Below, piece by piece: positions 31,959 through 41,642 of a DNA stretch of 64,000 nucleotides. The first letter of the stretch is position 1. Every line of letters starts with the position of its first letter. The notes under the pieces are model-generated. The model was given only the letters and a program-made list of their open reading frames with translations, was not told the origin of the DNA and ran no database searches. This stretch comes from Nonomuraea jiangxiensis (lineage in GTDB: Bacteria; Actinomycetota; Actinomycetes; Streptosporangiales; Streptosporangiaceae): positions 481,766 through 545,765 of the forward strand of contig NZ_FNDJ01000001.1 of assembly GCF_900099965.1 (NCBI RefSeq), read 5' to 3'. The position numbers and the translations under genes were made by a program.

Positions 31959-34751
31959 CTATGGCAGGACGGTCGCCTCACGGACGAGCTCGACCGGGTG
32001 CCGGGCGACACGCCCCGCACCGTGGGCGATCTGCTGGCGGCAGGAGACCCCCGTGGCCGCCAGCAGGGTGCCGGACGAGGAAGCGGCGATCTTCGGGAAG
32101 AGCCGGAGGCCACCGATCTTCATGGACAGGTCGTAGTGCTCGGTCTCGAAACCGAAGGAACCGGCCATGCCGCAGCAGCCGGCGTCGATCTCCTCCACCT
32201 CCGCCCCGGGGATCCTGGACAGCAGCTCACGGGTGGCGCCGGTGCCGACGACGGCCTTCTCGTGACAGTGGCCGTGCAGCAGGATCCGGCGCCCGCGCAG
32301 CGCGTCGCCCAGCACCAGCCGGCCGTCGTCGATCGCCTCGGTGAGCAGTTCGGGGACGAGCCGGGCGCGTGCGGCCACCGCCGCGACCCTGGGGTCGCCG
32401 GGGAGCAGGGCGGCGTACTCGTCCTTGAGGGTGAGCAGGCACGACGGCTCCAGGCCGACGATCGGGGCGTCGGAGCCGGCCAGCCGGCCGACCATCGACT
32501 CGGCCATCGTGCGCGCCCGGTCCAGCAGGCCCTTGGAGATGCTGGACCGGCCGCAGCAGCCCTCGGCGGCCAGGCGCACCCGGTAGCCCGCCTGCTCCAG
32601 CAGCTCGACGGCGGCCTGGCCGATGCCGGGCTCGCTGTAGGTGGTGAAGGAGTCGGCCAGCAGGATGACCTCCCGGCCGGCGGTGCCTTCCCGGGCGGTG
32701 GGGCGGCGGGCGTACCAGCGGATCAGGTTGTCGCGGCGGAAGCGGGGGAGCGGGCGGTGGCGGCTCAGGCCGAGCGGGCCGCGGGCGGCGCCGGCCAGCC
32801 AGTTCGACACCGGCGCGGTGGCCGAGCCGAGCCGGTTGAGCGTCCTGATCGCGCCGAACAGGCGGGCGCGCAGCGGCACCCCGTGGATCTGCTGGTACTG
32901 GTGGAGCGACTCGCTCTTCAGCGCCGCCATGTCCACCCCCAGCGGGCACTCCGACTGGCACGCCTTGCACTCCAGGCACAGGTCGAGGATCCCGTGCAGC
33001 CGCTCGTCGCCCAGCGCCTCCCGGGGATCGTCCGACGACAGGGCCTTGACCAGGGCGTTGGCCCGGCCCCGGGTGGAGTGCTCCTCCTCGCGGGTGGCCA
33101 TGTACGACGGGCACATGACGCCCGTGTCGTCCTTGCGGCAGACGCCGATGTTCATGCACCGGTCGGCGGCGGCGTGCATGCTCCCCGTTTCGGCGAAGGA
33201 CAGGACCGTACGCAGCGGGCGCGGCTCGGGCGCCGCCGGGTCGCGCAGATGGTCCGTCATCGGCGGCGCGTCCACGATCTTGCCGGGATTGAGCCGGCCG
33301 TGCGGGTCGAAGACGTGCTTGACCTGCCGCATCGCCTCGTAGATCCGGTCGCCGAACAGCCGCCGGTTGAACTCGGACCTGGCCAGCCCGTCGCCGTGCT
33401 CGCTGGAGTTCACCCCGCCGTGCCGGGCGGCCAGCTCCGCGACTTCCTCGGCGACCGCGCGCATCGTGTCGACCTGGCCGGGCACGCGCAGGTCCACGAA
33501 CGGCCGGACGTGCAGGCAGCCGACCGAGCAGTGGCCGTAGAACCCGGCCCGCAGGCCGTGCCGGTCGAGGATCTCGGCGAACTCCTCGACGTAGGGCAGG
33601 AGCCGGTCCGGCGGCACCGCCGTGTCCTCCACGAACGCCAGCGGCCTGCTGCTGCCCACGCTGGAGGCCATCAGCAGGCCGAGCCCGGCCTTGCGCACCT
33701 TGAGCACGGCCGTCTGCTGCTGCTCCGTGACGGCCCGCAGGGTGTGGTAGCCGTGGCCGTTCGACTTCCAGGTGGCGGCCAGCTCCTCGACCCGGCCGGC
33801 CACCTCCGCCTGGTTGTCGCCGAAGAACTCGACGAACAGCAGCGCCTCCGGGTCGCCTGTCAGGATGCCGCCCAGCTCCGCGTAGTCGACGCGCTGCCTG
33901 GACAGCTCCAGGATGGCCTTGTCCAGCAGCTCCACCGAGGCGGCGCCGAAGGAGAGCGCGTCGGCGGTGGCCGCGATCGCGGCCGCGGTGGAGGCGAAGT
34001 GGCCGACCGCGATGGCCTTGGCCCGGGGCCGCTCCACCAGCCCGACCGTGGCCTCGGTGACGACGGCCAGCGTGCCTTCGGAGCCGACCAGCAGCTTGGT
34101 GAGGTCCACTCCCGAGTCCGGGCGGCGGGCCAGGTCGAGGCGGTAGCCGCCCGCGTGCCGCCAGAACCGCGGGAACCCCGTCAGGTCGAGCCCGTCCAGC
34201 ACTCCGGCCACCGCGGCGTTGAGCCGGGCGTCGGTGGCCAGGTCGGGCGTCGTGGCGTCGGCGAGCACCACCCGCAGCGCCTCGACGTGGTCGACCGTCG
34301 ATCCGTACAGGATGGAGTGGCTGCCCGCCGAGTTGTTGCCGATCATCCCGCCGATCGTGGCGCGGTTGCTGGTCGAGGTGTCCGGCCCGAACATCAGGCC
34401 GTGCTTGCGGACCGCCCGGTTGAGCTGGTCCTGGACCACGCCCGGCTGCACCCTGGCGGTCCTGCCGTCGATCTCCAGGATGCGGTTCATGTGCCGGGAG
34501 AAGTCGACGATCACCGCCGCGCCCACCGTCTGCCCGGCCAGGCTGGTGCCCGCGCCGCGCGGCAGCACCGGCACTCCCAGCTCGCCACAGGCCGCCACCA
34601 GCGCCTGCACGTCGTCGGCGTGCCGGGGGAAGGCGACCGCGAGCGGCTCGATCGCGTACATGCTGGCGTCGGAGGAGTAGAGGTGCGTGGTGTACGGGTC
34701 GTCCCTGACCTCCCCGCTGATCAGCAGCGACAACGTCCGCGCCAGGCTCAT
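31959..34751 (-). CDS. Fused FAD-linked/Fe-S 2-hydroxyacid oxidase (GlcD-GlcF type)
   Basis: A 930-residue fusion. The N-terminal half (1-480) is FAD-binding: VPVLPRGAGTSLAGQTVG, STSNRATIGGMIGNNSAGSH, then the FAD-oxidase C domain with FYGHCSVGCLHVRP and NSSEHGDGLARSEFN. The second half has two 4Fe-4S clusters (CMNIGVC...CPSY; CLECKACQSECP) and two CCG heterodisulfide-type domains (EGCCGRSS; DAGCCGMAGSFG). It therefore oxidises a D-2-hydroxyacid (glycolate, D-lactate or similar) and passes electrons through Fe-S centres to the quinone pool. ATG 34751 overlaps the aminotransferase stop. Substrate is inferred from the aminotransferase partner. Confidence 0.92.
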   Translation of the reverse strand: MSLARTLSLLISGEVRDDPYTTHLYSSDASMYAIEPLAVAFPRHADDVQALVAACGELGVPVLPRGAGTSLAGQTVGAAVIVDFSRHMNRILEIDGRTARVQPGVVQDQLNRAVRKHGLMFGPDTSTSNRATIGGMIGNNSAGSHSILYGSTVDHVEALRVVLADATTPDLATDARLNAAVAGVLDGLDLTGFPRFWRHAGGYRLDLARRPDSGVDLTKLLVGSEGTLAVVTEATVGLVERPRAKAIAVGHFASTAAAIAATADALSFGAASVELLDKAILELSRQRVDYAELGGILTGDPEALLFVEFFGDNQAEVAGRVEELAATWKSNGHGYHTLRAVTEQQQTAVLKVRKAGLGLLMASSVGSSRPLAFVEDTAVPPDRLLPYVEEFAEILDRHGLRAGFYGHCSVGCLHVRPFVDLRVPGQVDTMRAVAEEVAELAARHGGVNSSEHGDGLARSEFNRRLFGDRIYEAMRQVKHVFDPHGRLNPGKIVDAPPMTDHLRDPAAPEPRPLRTVLSFAETGSMHAAADRCMNIGVCRKDDTGVMCPSYMATREEEHSTRGRANALVKALSSDDPREALGDERLHGILDLCLECKACQSECPLGVDMAALKSESLHQYQQIHGVPLRARLFGAIRTLNRLGSATAPVSNWLAGAARGPLGLSRHRPLPRFRRDNLIRWYARRPTAREGTAGREVILLADSFTTYSEPGIGQAAVELLEQAGYRVRLAAEGCCGRSSISKGLLDRARTMAESMVGRLAGSDAPIVGLEPSCLLTLKDEYAALLPGDPRVAAVAARARLVPELLTEAIDDGRLVLGDALRGRRILLHGHCHEKAVVGTGATRELLSRIPGAEVEEIDAGCCGMAGSFGFETEHYDLSMKIGGLRLFPKIAASSSGTLLAATGVSCRQQIAHGAGRVARHPVELVREATVLP

Positions 34752-35890
34752 CCGGCGCCCTCCAGGTACGCCAGCGCCGCGCGTACCCCGCTGTCCTTGG
34801 TCGGTACCCCGGCCGCGGCCAGCCCCATCTCGACCCCGCTCAGCGTGCCCGCGAGCATCAGGTCGTTGAACCACCCGAGATGCCCGATCCGGAAGACCCG
34901 CCCGGCGAGCCGGCCGAGCCCGGTGCCGAGCGACAGGTCGTAGCGGTCGAGGACGAGCCGCCTCAGCGCGTCGGCGTCGTGCCCGCCGGGCATCAGCACG
35001 GCGGTCAGCGAGCTGGAGTGCTCCCGCTCGTCGGCGCAGAGCACCTCCAGCCCCCAGGCTCGCACGGCCCGCCGGGTCGCCTCGGCGTGCCGGTCGTGCC
35101 GGGCGAAGACCGCGGGCAGGCCCTCCTCGTCCAGCAGCATCGTCAGGGCCTCGCCCAGGCCGTACAGCAGGTTGGTCGGGGGAGTGTAGGGGAAGAAGCC
35201 GTTGCGGTTGGCCGCGATGATCGGCTCCCAGTCCCAGTACGAGCGCGGCAGCCGTCCCCGGTGGGCCAGCGCCTTCTGGCTGATCGCGTTGAACCCCATG
35301 CCGGGCGGCAGCATGAGGCCCTTCTGCGAGCAGCCGACGGTCACGTCCACGCCCCACTCGTCGTGGCGGTAGTCCATCGAGCCCAGCGAGGAGATGGTGT
35401 CCACCAGCAGCAGCGCCGGATGGCCGGCGCGGTCGAGGGCGGCGCGGATCTCCGGGACGCGGCTGCGCACGCCGGTCGAGGTCTCGTTGTGCACCACCAT
35501 GACGGCGGCGACGTCGGAGGTGAGGCGCTCGGCCAGCGCGTCCGGGTCGGCGCCGTGCCGCCAGTCGCCCGGGACCAGGTCGACGACCAGGCCGAGCCGG
35601 GCGGCCATCTCGCACCACAGCGAGGAGAAGTGCCCGGTCTCGAACGCCAGCACCTTGTCACCCGGCGAGAGCGTGTTGACCAGCGCCGCCTCCCACGCCC
35701 CCGTGCCGGAGGACGGGTAGACGATCACGTGGTGCCGGGTCTTGAAGACGTCCTTCAGCCGCTCCAGCAGCTCGCTCGCCATCCGGGCGAACTCGGGGCC
35801 GCGGTGGTCGATCGTGGGCCGGGCGATGGCGCCCAGCACCCGATCGGGGACGTTCGTCGGGCCGGGGATCTGCAGGAAATGACGGCCCAC
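34748..35890 (-). CDS. Class V aminotransferase, serine/alanine-glyoxylate aminotransferase type
   Basis: 380 residues of PLP-dependent class V fold. The N-terminal IPGPTNVPDRVLGAI is the glyoxylate aminotransferase signature. The phosphate-binding region is YPSSGTGAWEAAL, the PLP Asp lies in LLVDTISSLGS, and the Schiff-base Lys in VGCSQKGLMLPPGM. It would interconvert glyoxylate and glycine using serine or alanine. GTG 35890 is chosen because GGAGG lies 8 nt upstream; the in-frame GTG at 35899 overlaps that ribosome-binding site. First gene of the operon with the GlcD-GlcF oxidase and the MatC transporter, and divergent from iclR. Confidence 0.9.
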   Translation of the reverse strand: MGRHFLQIPGPTNVPDRVLGAIARPTIDHRGPEFARMASELLERLKDVFKTRHHVIVYPSSGTGAWEAALVNTLSPGDKVLAFETGHFSSLWCEMAARLGLVVDLVPGDWRHGADPDALAERLTSDVAAVMVVHNETSTGVRSRVPEIRAALDRAGHPALLLVDTISSLGSMDYRHDEWGVDVTVGCSQKGLMLPPGMGFNAISQKALAHRGRLPRSYWDWEPIIAANRNGFFPYTPPTNLLYGLGEALTMLLDEEGLPAVFARHDRHAEATRRAVRAWGLEVLCADEREHSSSLTAVLMPGGHDADALRRLVLDRYDLSLGTGLGRLAGRVFRIGHLGWFNDLMLAGTLSGVEMGLAAAGVPTKDSGVRAALAYLEGAG

Positions 35891-35903
35891 TCTCCACACC
35901 TCC

Positions 35904-35928
35904 GTGCCGTCTCACGGCACGGTGTGCC
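35904..35928. promoter_or_regulatory. Probable IclR operator in the divergent promoter
   Basis: Two overlapping inverted repeats: GTGCCGT-CTC-ACGGCAC (35904-35920) and GGCAC-GGT-GTGCC (35916-35928). They sit between the aminotransferase start and the AT-rich segment (35938-35955) ahead of the IclR gene, ideal for control of both directions. Confidence 0.6.
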
Positions 35929-35976
35929 GCGTTGCGGTTCATTAACATTAAGATCAGGCCGCAGAGGAGTCAATGG

Positions 35977-36699
35977 ATGCAGAACGTGATCAACGCCCTC
36001 CGAGTGCTCGAAGAGCTGGCCGGCCGCCAGCCGGCCGGGGTCGGCGAGCTGGCCCGCGAGCTGCGGCTCCCGAAGAGCACGGTGCAGCGCTCGCTGAAGA
36101 CGCTCTACGAGGCCGGGTGGATCAGGCCCGCCGGGGGCGCGGTCACGCGGTGGCAGGTCACCAGCAAGGCGCTCCAGGTCGGGCGCCGGGCCGAGCTCGG
36201 GCTGCGGGACGCGGCGATGCCCGTCATGGAGGAGCTGCGCCAGCGCACCGGGGAGACGATCCACCTCATGGTGCCCGAGGGCGACGCCGTCGTGCTGATC
36301 GAGCGGCTGGAGACCGACAAGCCGCTGCGCATCGTGCTCCCGCTGGGCATCCGGCTGCCGCTGCACGCCTCGGCCAACGGCAAGGCCGTGCTCGCCCACG
36401 TGCTCGCCCATCAGGAGCGGCCGTTAGCCGAGCTGCCCGGATACACCGACACCACGATCACCGACCCGGCGGCGCTGCGGGCCGAGCTGGCGGAGGTCCT
36501 CGCTCGCGGCTACGCCGACAACCGGGGCGAATGGCGCTCCGACATCGCGGCCGTCGCCGCCGCCGTCCTGGGCTCCGACGGGCCGCTCGCCAGCCTCAGC
36601 GTCTCCACCCCCGCCAGCCGCATGTCCGAGGAGCTCCGCGCCGAGTACGGCTCGCTGGTCACCCAGGCGGCCAGAACCCTGACCGCGACCCTCACCTGA
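35977..36699 (+). CDS. IclR-family transcriptional regulator
   Basis: A 240-residue regulator. The winged-helix N-terminal domain (residues 1-70) has VGELARELRLPKSTVQRSLK TLYEAGW, and the IclR effector domain contains IHLMVPEGDAVVLIERLE, PLHASANGKAVLA and RGYADNRGEWRSDIAAVAA. AGAGGAG lies 9 nt before ATG 35977; further in-frame codons upstream lie in the promoter. Divergent from the aminotransferase operon, so it is most likely its regulator, with an effector such as glyoxylate or a related small acid (inference). Confidence 0.92.
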   Translation: MQNVINALRVLEELAGRQPAGVGELARELRLPKSTVQRSLKTLYEAGWIRPAGGAVTRWQVTSKALQVGRRAELGLRDAAMPVMEELRQRTGETIHLMVPEGDAVVLIERLETDKPLRIVLPLGIRLPLHASANGKAVLAHVLAHQERPLAELPGYTDTTITDPAALRAELAEVLARGYADNRGEWRSDIAAVAAAVLGSDGPLASLSVSTPASRMSEELRAEYGSLVTQAARTLTATLT

Positions 36700-36750
36700 C
36701 GTCGTCTCCCTGTGCCGGGTTTGTCGGAGGCGATCTCTAGGGTCTGCGGC

Positions 36751-36843
36751 ATGACAACAGCCGTCCTGGCGTGTATCGACGCCCTTTCCTCCCAGCTTGA
36801 CGGACCCCCGTCCGCCGCCGACCGCGCGGAGGTGGCGGCGTGA
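36751..36843 (+). CDS. 30-residue ORF coupled to the DUF6493-like gene
   Basis: ATG near 36751 opens a 30-codon frame (MTTAVLACIDALSSQLDGPP, then a short Ala/Asp-rich end) that closes with TGA overlapping the next start (GTGA, 36840-36843). TAGGGT lies 6-7 nt before the ATG, so the message is probably leaderless and this ORF would be its first cistron. It may be a leader that delivers ribosomes to the weak GTG start, or the end product of a decayed upstream gene. Start position uncertain by one base. Confidence 0.4.
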   Translation: MTTAVLACIDALSSQLDGPPSAADRAEVAA

Positions 36844-39800
36844 GCGGCTGGGAGAGCGTGTGGGAGGCCATCACCAGTTGTGACGCCTCCCGGGTGGCGG
36901 ACGAGGTGCTGCGCCTCGACGAGGCGGGCCGCCGCGAGGTGGCCCGCGAATTGCCCGACCACATCGGCGCGGCCAGGGAGGAGGCCCACAAGCGCTACGA
37001 ACGGGTGCAGACCCGCGCCAACGTGGCCGAGAAGCGGGCCAGGCTGCTGTTCGTGCGTGACGCGATGGCCAGGGGCCTGTCCAGGGACGACGCGCAGGAG
37101 CTGTGGTGGACGTCAGGGATCTACGACCACCGGGTGAAGGGCGCATCGAGCGGGCAGGTCAAATGGGGCAGCGAGAACGACTGGATCGAGCCCATGCGGG
37201 TCGCGGGCGCGGGCACGCTGGCCGGCGCGGCGGCCGTCGCCACCTGGCTCTACCGGCGCGACTTCGTCCGCTGGAGCATGACGATCCGGCTCGATCCGCT
37301 GCTGCGGGTCGTCGCCGCCCGGCCGCCCGAGTGGCAGGCCGACCTGGCCACCCGCCTGGCCCTGCGCCTGCGCGGCACCCGGGCACAGAGCCGCGACGAC
37401 AGCGCGGCCCTGGCGCTGGAGTTGCTGCGCCATACCGGGGCGGAGCCGCCCGCGCACGAGCCGCTCATCGTCGCCTGGGTGTCCGCCCCTCCACCGGACC
37501 TACGGCAGGACCCGCTGGCCGGGCACCTGATCCCGCGCCTGTTCGAGGCGGAGGGCGTGGGCCGGGCGCTGCGTGATGACCGGCTCGATCCGCCGGATTG
37601 GCAGGCCCGCCGGTCCTGGCTGGCCGCGCTGCGCGACCTCGTCGACGCGGGCGGCGCCGACCGCGAGCTGCTGACCGACGGTTGCCTACGCCGGTTCCTG
37701 CGCGGCGGCAGCGCCACCGACCTGCGCTTCTTCGTCCGCCTTCACGACCTGCTGGACCCCGCTCCCCACCCGGAGCGCGCCCGCGACTACCTGCGGCTGC
37801 TGCCCGCCGCGCCGGGCCCGGTGGCCGAGCTGGCCCTGCGCCAACTGCGCCCCACCAACGCTCGGAGCAGGACGGCGGCCGGCCCCGCCGGCCCTCCGAG
37901 CAGGACGGCGGCCGGCCCCGCCGGCCTCCCGAGCGGCGCCGAGGGCGGAGCGGGAGACCCGGACGCCTTCGACGGGTTGAGCGCCGACGAGGTCAACGAG
38001 GCGGTGGCGGCGCTGCTGTTCCGTCCCGAGGGCAAGTTGGTGCGGGCCGGTCTGAGCTGGCTCGACCAGGCCGCCCGCGACGCCGGCGCCGGACACCTCG
38101 ACCACCTGGCGCCCGCGCTCGCCTCGGCGTTCCTGTGCGAGTCGTACGAGGTGCGCGAGCGCTCGGTGCGCCTGGCCCTCAAGCACGCCGGACGATTCTC
38201 GCCGGCGGGCGCCGAGGCGGTGCGGGAGGCGGCCCACGTCCTGCCCCCGGAGCTGGCGGCACGCCTGTCCGACGCGTACGGCGCGGTGGAGGCCGGGCCT
38301 GTGGAGGCCGACGACTTCGAGGCCGTCCCGCTGCCCGCGTTCGAGCCGCCCCCGCGCAAGCCGTTCCGCCCGCCGATGCACAACCTGGTCGACACCTACA
38401 ACCGGCTGTACGACGACTCGGCCTTCGAACGCTGGCTCAGCGGCTTCGTTCGCCACCCGGAGGCCAGGCAGTGCCCGAAGGGCGGCACCAAGCTCTACAC
38501 CTACCGGGAATGGCCGGACATCGAGCAGTGGGCGGAGGCGCTGCTGCGCGAAGCCGCCGACCCGGGCCAGGAACCGCCCATCCCCGAGCCCGAGCGACCC
38601 CGTTCCCACGCCACTCACCAGCTCATCGTCCGCACGGCCGAGGGTGAGTTCGAGACCGACTTCGGCCGCCTGCCCCAGGAGATGCGCGACAACATCGCCG
38701 CCGGCCTCGCCGAGCGCGGCATGCCTCTCGGCAACCTTGAGCATTTCGAGGAGGGCACGCCGATCGGGGGGGAGATCCTGGGCGTCTCGATCATGTCGAC
38801 GGGCAACTGGGGGCACGAGGCGGAGCCGGAGCCGCCGCGCGATCGGCTGCCCGGCTCCCACTCCGTCTCGCCGCCGCACTGGGCCATGCTGCTGCGCTGC
38901 GCCGAGGTCCACGCCGCGCTCAAGGACGGCACCCTGCCCCCGTACCTGCTGGCCACCCCGACCCTCACCTCCGGCCACCTCGATCCCGCCGAGCTCGTCT
39001 CCCGGCTGGAGGGCTACGAACGCGTCGGCGCGCGGGCGCTGCCCGCCGACCTGCAGCAGGCGCTGCTGCGGTTGCCGCGCGAGGCCGCTCCCGACGTGAT
39101 GGCCCGCGCCGGGCGGCTGACCTCGGAGGCGGGCGCCACACTCGCCCGCTGGCTGAAGGGACGCCCCGAGCCCGAGATGCGCGTGGACTGGTCCCACGCC
39201 GCCGGCGACTACACCCACGACCGGCAGCCGGGCGAGCACACTCCGCGGCTGCACCCGCGCATCCGGCTGGAGCCCACGGGGATGGCGCTGGTCGACGCGC
39301 TCCTGTCCGACCCGCCGTCCTCGACCTGGGAGGGGCACGGCCGATACATGTCGGCGTGGCGGCTCCTGCTGCCCTCCGACCGTGAGGCGGTCGCCATGCA
39401 CTTCCTGCCCCGCCTGCTCAACAGCTGGGACCGGCCCGGTTACTTCGAAGAGCGCGTCGGGGAGCTCTGCTACCAGGATGGGCCGGTGGGGGAGGGGCTG
39501 GCGCTGCTGATCGCCGTGCTGCTGACCGAGCGCGGCTGGGACCAGAGCGAAGAACGTGGCCAGGAGCCGCTGCTGCGCGCCGCCGCCCGTGGCTGCCTGC
39601 CCGCCGTGGAGTGCGGCAGGCAGCTCGGCCTGACGATGCGCAGGGCCGGTGTCAAGGTGGGCCGGGTGCGGTCGGCGCTGAAGGCCTGCGCGGGCAAGGG
39701 CGCCCATCGGGAGGTCTGGCAGATCATGACGGGCCTGCTGCCCGTCTACCTGCCGGGGCCCGGTGAGCGGCCGCATTCCGCCCACACGCAGGCGCTCAAG

Positions 39801-39935
39801 TTCGCCGTCGAGGTCGCCGGGTGGGCGGACGCGCGGGGCACCATCCCGGCGGTGGCGGAGATCGCCACGGGCAAGGGGTCGAGCGGGTTCGTCCGCGCGG
39901 CCCGCGACCTGCACCAGCGGCTCGATCGACCCTGA
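36840..39935 (+). CDS. Large DUF6493-like protein of unknown function
   Basis: A 1031-residue cytoplasmic protein. The N-terminus (LDEAGRREVARELPDHI) matches the start of the actinomycete DUF6493 family. The body is rich in HEAT-like helical pairs (VRERSVRLALKHAGRFSPAG; VNEAVAALLFRPEGKLVRAG). An insert of SRTAAGPAGPP repeats lies near residues 342-364. The second half has FERWLSGFVRHPEARQCPKG and WGHEAEPEPP regions. In many genomes this family sits in a conserved cluster with a SWIM zinc-finger protein, a MoxR-type ATPase and a VWA protein. Here it stands alone, so the partner genes must be elsewhere or lost. GTG start overlaps a short upstream ORF. Confidence 0.75.
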   Translation: MSGWESVWEAITSCDASRVADEVLRLDEAGRREVARELPDHIGAAREEAHKRYERVQTRANVAEKRARLLFVRDAMARGLSRDDAQELWWTSGIYDHRVKGASSGQVKWGSENDWIEPMRVAGAGTLAGAAAVATWLYRRDFVRWSMTIRLDPLLRVVAARPPEWQADLATRLALRLRGTRAQSRDDSAALALELLRHTGAEPPAHEPLIVAWVSAPPPDLRQDPLAGHLIPRLFEAEGVGRALRDDRLDPPDWQARRSWLAALRDLVDAGGADRELLTDGCLRRFLRGGSATDLRFFVRLHDLLDPAPHPERARDYLRLLPAAPGPVAELALRQLRPTNARSRTAAGPAGPPSRTAAGPAGLPSGAEGGAGDPDAFDGLSADEVNEAVAALLFRPEGKLVRAGLSWLDQAARDAGAGHLDHLAPALASAFLCESYEVRERSVRLALKHAGRFSPAGAEAVREAAHVLPPELAARLSDAYGAVEAGPVEADDFEAVPLPAFEPPPRKPFRPPMHNLVDTYNRLYDDSAFERWLSGFVRHPEARQCPKGGTKLYTYREWPDIEQWAEALLREAADPGQEPPIPEPERPRSHATHQLIVRTAEGEFETDFGRLPQEMRDNIAAGLAERGMPLGNLEHFEEGTPIGGEILGVSIMSTGNWGHEAEPEPPRDRLPGSHSVSPPHWAMLLRCAEVHAALKDGTLPPYLLATPTLTSGHLDPAELVSRLEGYERVGARALPADLQQALLRLPREAAPDVMARAGRLTSEAGATLARWLKGRPEPEMRVDWSHAAGDYTHDRQPGEHTPRLHPRIRLEPTGMALVDALLSDPPSSTWEGHGRYMSAWRLLLPSDREAVAMHFLPRLLNSWDRPGYFEERVGELCYQDGPVGEGLALLIAVLLTERGWDQSEERGQEPLLRAAARGCLPAVECGRQLGLTMRRAGVKVGRVRSALKACAGKGAHREVWQIMTGLLPVYLPGPGERPHSAHTQALKFAVEVAGWADARGTIPAVAEIATGKGSSGFVRAARDLHQRLDRP
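37865..37935 (+). repeat. 33-bp direct repeat in the DUF6493-like gene
   Basis: Units at 37865 and 37898, with a truncated third at 37931, start GAGCAGGACGGCGGCC and each contain the self-complementary GGCCGGC...GCCGGCC. They encode the 11-residue repeat SRTAAGPAG(P/L)P in a linker. Confidence 0.85.
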
Positions 39936-39950
39936 CCCCGCCCGGCGGCG

Positions 39951-39990
39951 GCCGGACCCGATCGAACGGCACAGCCCGATCGGGTGGCCG
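39951..39990. terminator. Hairpin between DUF6493-like and amidase genes
   Basis: ACCCGATCG-12 nt-CGATCGGGT (39956-39964 with 39977-39985), flanked by further GC pairing. It separates two convergent genes. Confidence 0.6.
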
Positions 39991-40004
39991 GGCCCGGCCG
40001 CCGG

Positions 40005-41381
40005 TCAGGGGGCGGCTGGGCCGGGTGTGGACGGAGCCTTCTCAGGGAGGTGGGCGGCTGCTTCGAAGAGCAGCAGTTCGCGGCCCGGGCGGCAGACGAG
40101 CTGCAACCCGACCGGCAGACCGTCCACCGTCCCCGCCGGCACGGTCAGGGCGGGCAGGCCCACCACGTTCCACAGGCTCGTCATCGAGAGCAGGGTGGCG
40201 CGTACGGTCCCGCGCCAGGCGCCGGGCTCGCCGTCCGGCTCCGTCTCGGGCTCCTGGAGCGGGGGAGCGGTGATCGGCACGGTCGGCAGCGCGATGACGT
40301 CGTGCCGCTCGAACAGCGCACCGACGGACGCGGCCAGCCGCGCCCGCCCGTCCATCGCCTGGACGTACCGCCAGCCGGGCAGCTCCGCGGCGACGCGCAG
40401 GCGTTCGAGCAGCTCGGGGCCGAACAGCTCGGGCGCCCGCGCCAGCCGGGCCGCGTGCACGGCCGCCGCCTCGCAGCTCTGGATCACCAGGTACGTCTCC
40501 CGCAACGCCGTCACGACCTCCGCGGGCAGCCGCACCTCGTCCCGTGCCCCCGACGCCGTCCGTACGAGGTCGGTCACCCGCTGGTCGACCTGGATCAGCC
40601 CTGCCGGGTTCAGCCCGGCCGGATCCAGCCACGCCATCCGGGCGCCGGAGACGTCCTCGCGCAGCTGGGACTCGGTCAGCGCGCGGTAGGCCGGCAGGCA
40701 GTCGCGCACGTCGCCGGCCAGCACGCCGACATGGTCGAACGTCCGCGACAGCGGGAACACCCCGTCCGCCGAGATCGCCCCGTAGGCGGGCTTGAACCCG
40801 GCGATCCCGCACAGCGCGGCCGGGATGCGTACGGAGCCGCCGGTGTCGGTGCCGAGCGCCAGCGGCACCATGCCCGCCGCCACGGCGGCCGCGCTGCCGC
40901 CGCTGGACCCGCCCGTCATGCGTTCCGGGTCGTGGGGGTTGCGCGAGGGGCCGTTGGCCGAGCGGTCGCCGGTGGGCCCGTAGGCGAACTCGTGGGTCGT
41001 GGTCTTGCCGACGACGATCGCCCCGGCGCGGCGCAGCCGGATCACGCACGCGGCGTCGGCCGCCGGGACGTGGCCGGCGTAGTGCCGCGATCCCATGGTC
41101 GCGGGCAGCCCGGCCACGTCGATGAGGTCCTTCACCCCGACCGGTACGCCGTGCAGCGGGCCGCGGTCGGTGCCGGCCGCCAGCTCGTGGTCGGCCCGCC
41201 GCGCCGCGGCCAGCGCCCCGTCGTGGTCCACCGTGACGAACGCGTTGAGCTGCGGGTCCAGCTTGGTGACGGCATCGAGCGCCTGCATGACCAGTTCGGT
41301 GGCGGTGGTCCGCCCCGCGCGTAAGTCCTGGGCCAGGCCGGTGATGGTGCGGCCGGTGAAGGGGCCGGGGGAGATGGGCAT
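40005..41381 (-). CDS. Amidase signature (AS) family hydrolase
   Basis: A 458-residue AS-family amidase. The catalytic triad is Lys in [14 protein letters not shown], the cis-Ser in [16 protein letters not shown] and the nucleophile Ser in [14 protein letters not shown]. The C-terminal half has [12 protein letters not shown] and [20 protein letters not shown]. No signal peptide, so cytoplasmic. ATG 41381 lies 5 nt after AAGGA; ATG 41399 region upstream in frame is possible. AS enzymes hydrolyse varied amides (indoleacetamide, malonamide, nicotinamide, aryl amides); substrate not deducible. It is divergent from an MHS-type transporter, which might import its substrate. Confidence 0.88.
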   Translation of the reverse strand: MPISPGPFTGRTITGLAQDLRAGRTTATELVMQALDAVTKLDPQLNAFVTVDHDGALAAARRADHELAAGTDRGPLHGVPVGVKDLIDVAGLPATMGSRHYAGHVPAADAACVIRLRRAGAIVVGKTTTHEFAYGPTGDRSANGPSRNPHDPERMTGGSSGGSAAAVAAGMVPLALGTDTGGSVRIPAALCGIAGFKPAYGAISADGVFPLSRTFDHVGVLAGDVRDCLPAYRALTESQLREDVSGARMAWLDPAGLNPAGLIQVDQRVTDLVRTASGARDEVRLPAEVVTALRETYLVIQSCEAAAVHAARLARAPELFGPELLERLRVAAELPGWRYVQAMDGRARLAASVGALFERHDVIALPTVPITAPPLQEPETEPDGEPGAWRGTVRATLLSMTSLWNVVGLPALTVPAGTVDGLPVGLQLVCRPGRELLLFEAAAHLPEKAPSTPGPAAP

Positions 41382-41642
41382 GGAGTCCTTTCCACGCATC
41401 ACAGCGACATTCAGAGCAGATCCACTGATATCACCCCGTATGGGGAAAGGGCACCGGGGCATCGCCCCAAGCAGCGGTTCGAGCCCCGCCGGGAGCGCAG
41501 CCGGCATCGGCGGACGCCCCAGCCCGCTTCCTCCCCCGACCAGGCGCCGCAGCCCGCTTCGGTGCTGCGCCGGGTGCGGTTGCCCGCCGCCGTGGCCGCC
41601 ATCGTCGCCGCCGAAGGCACTCGGCCGACGCCCTTGCCTCCT

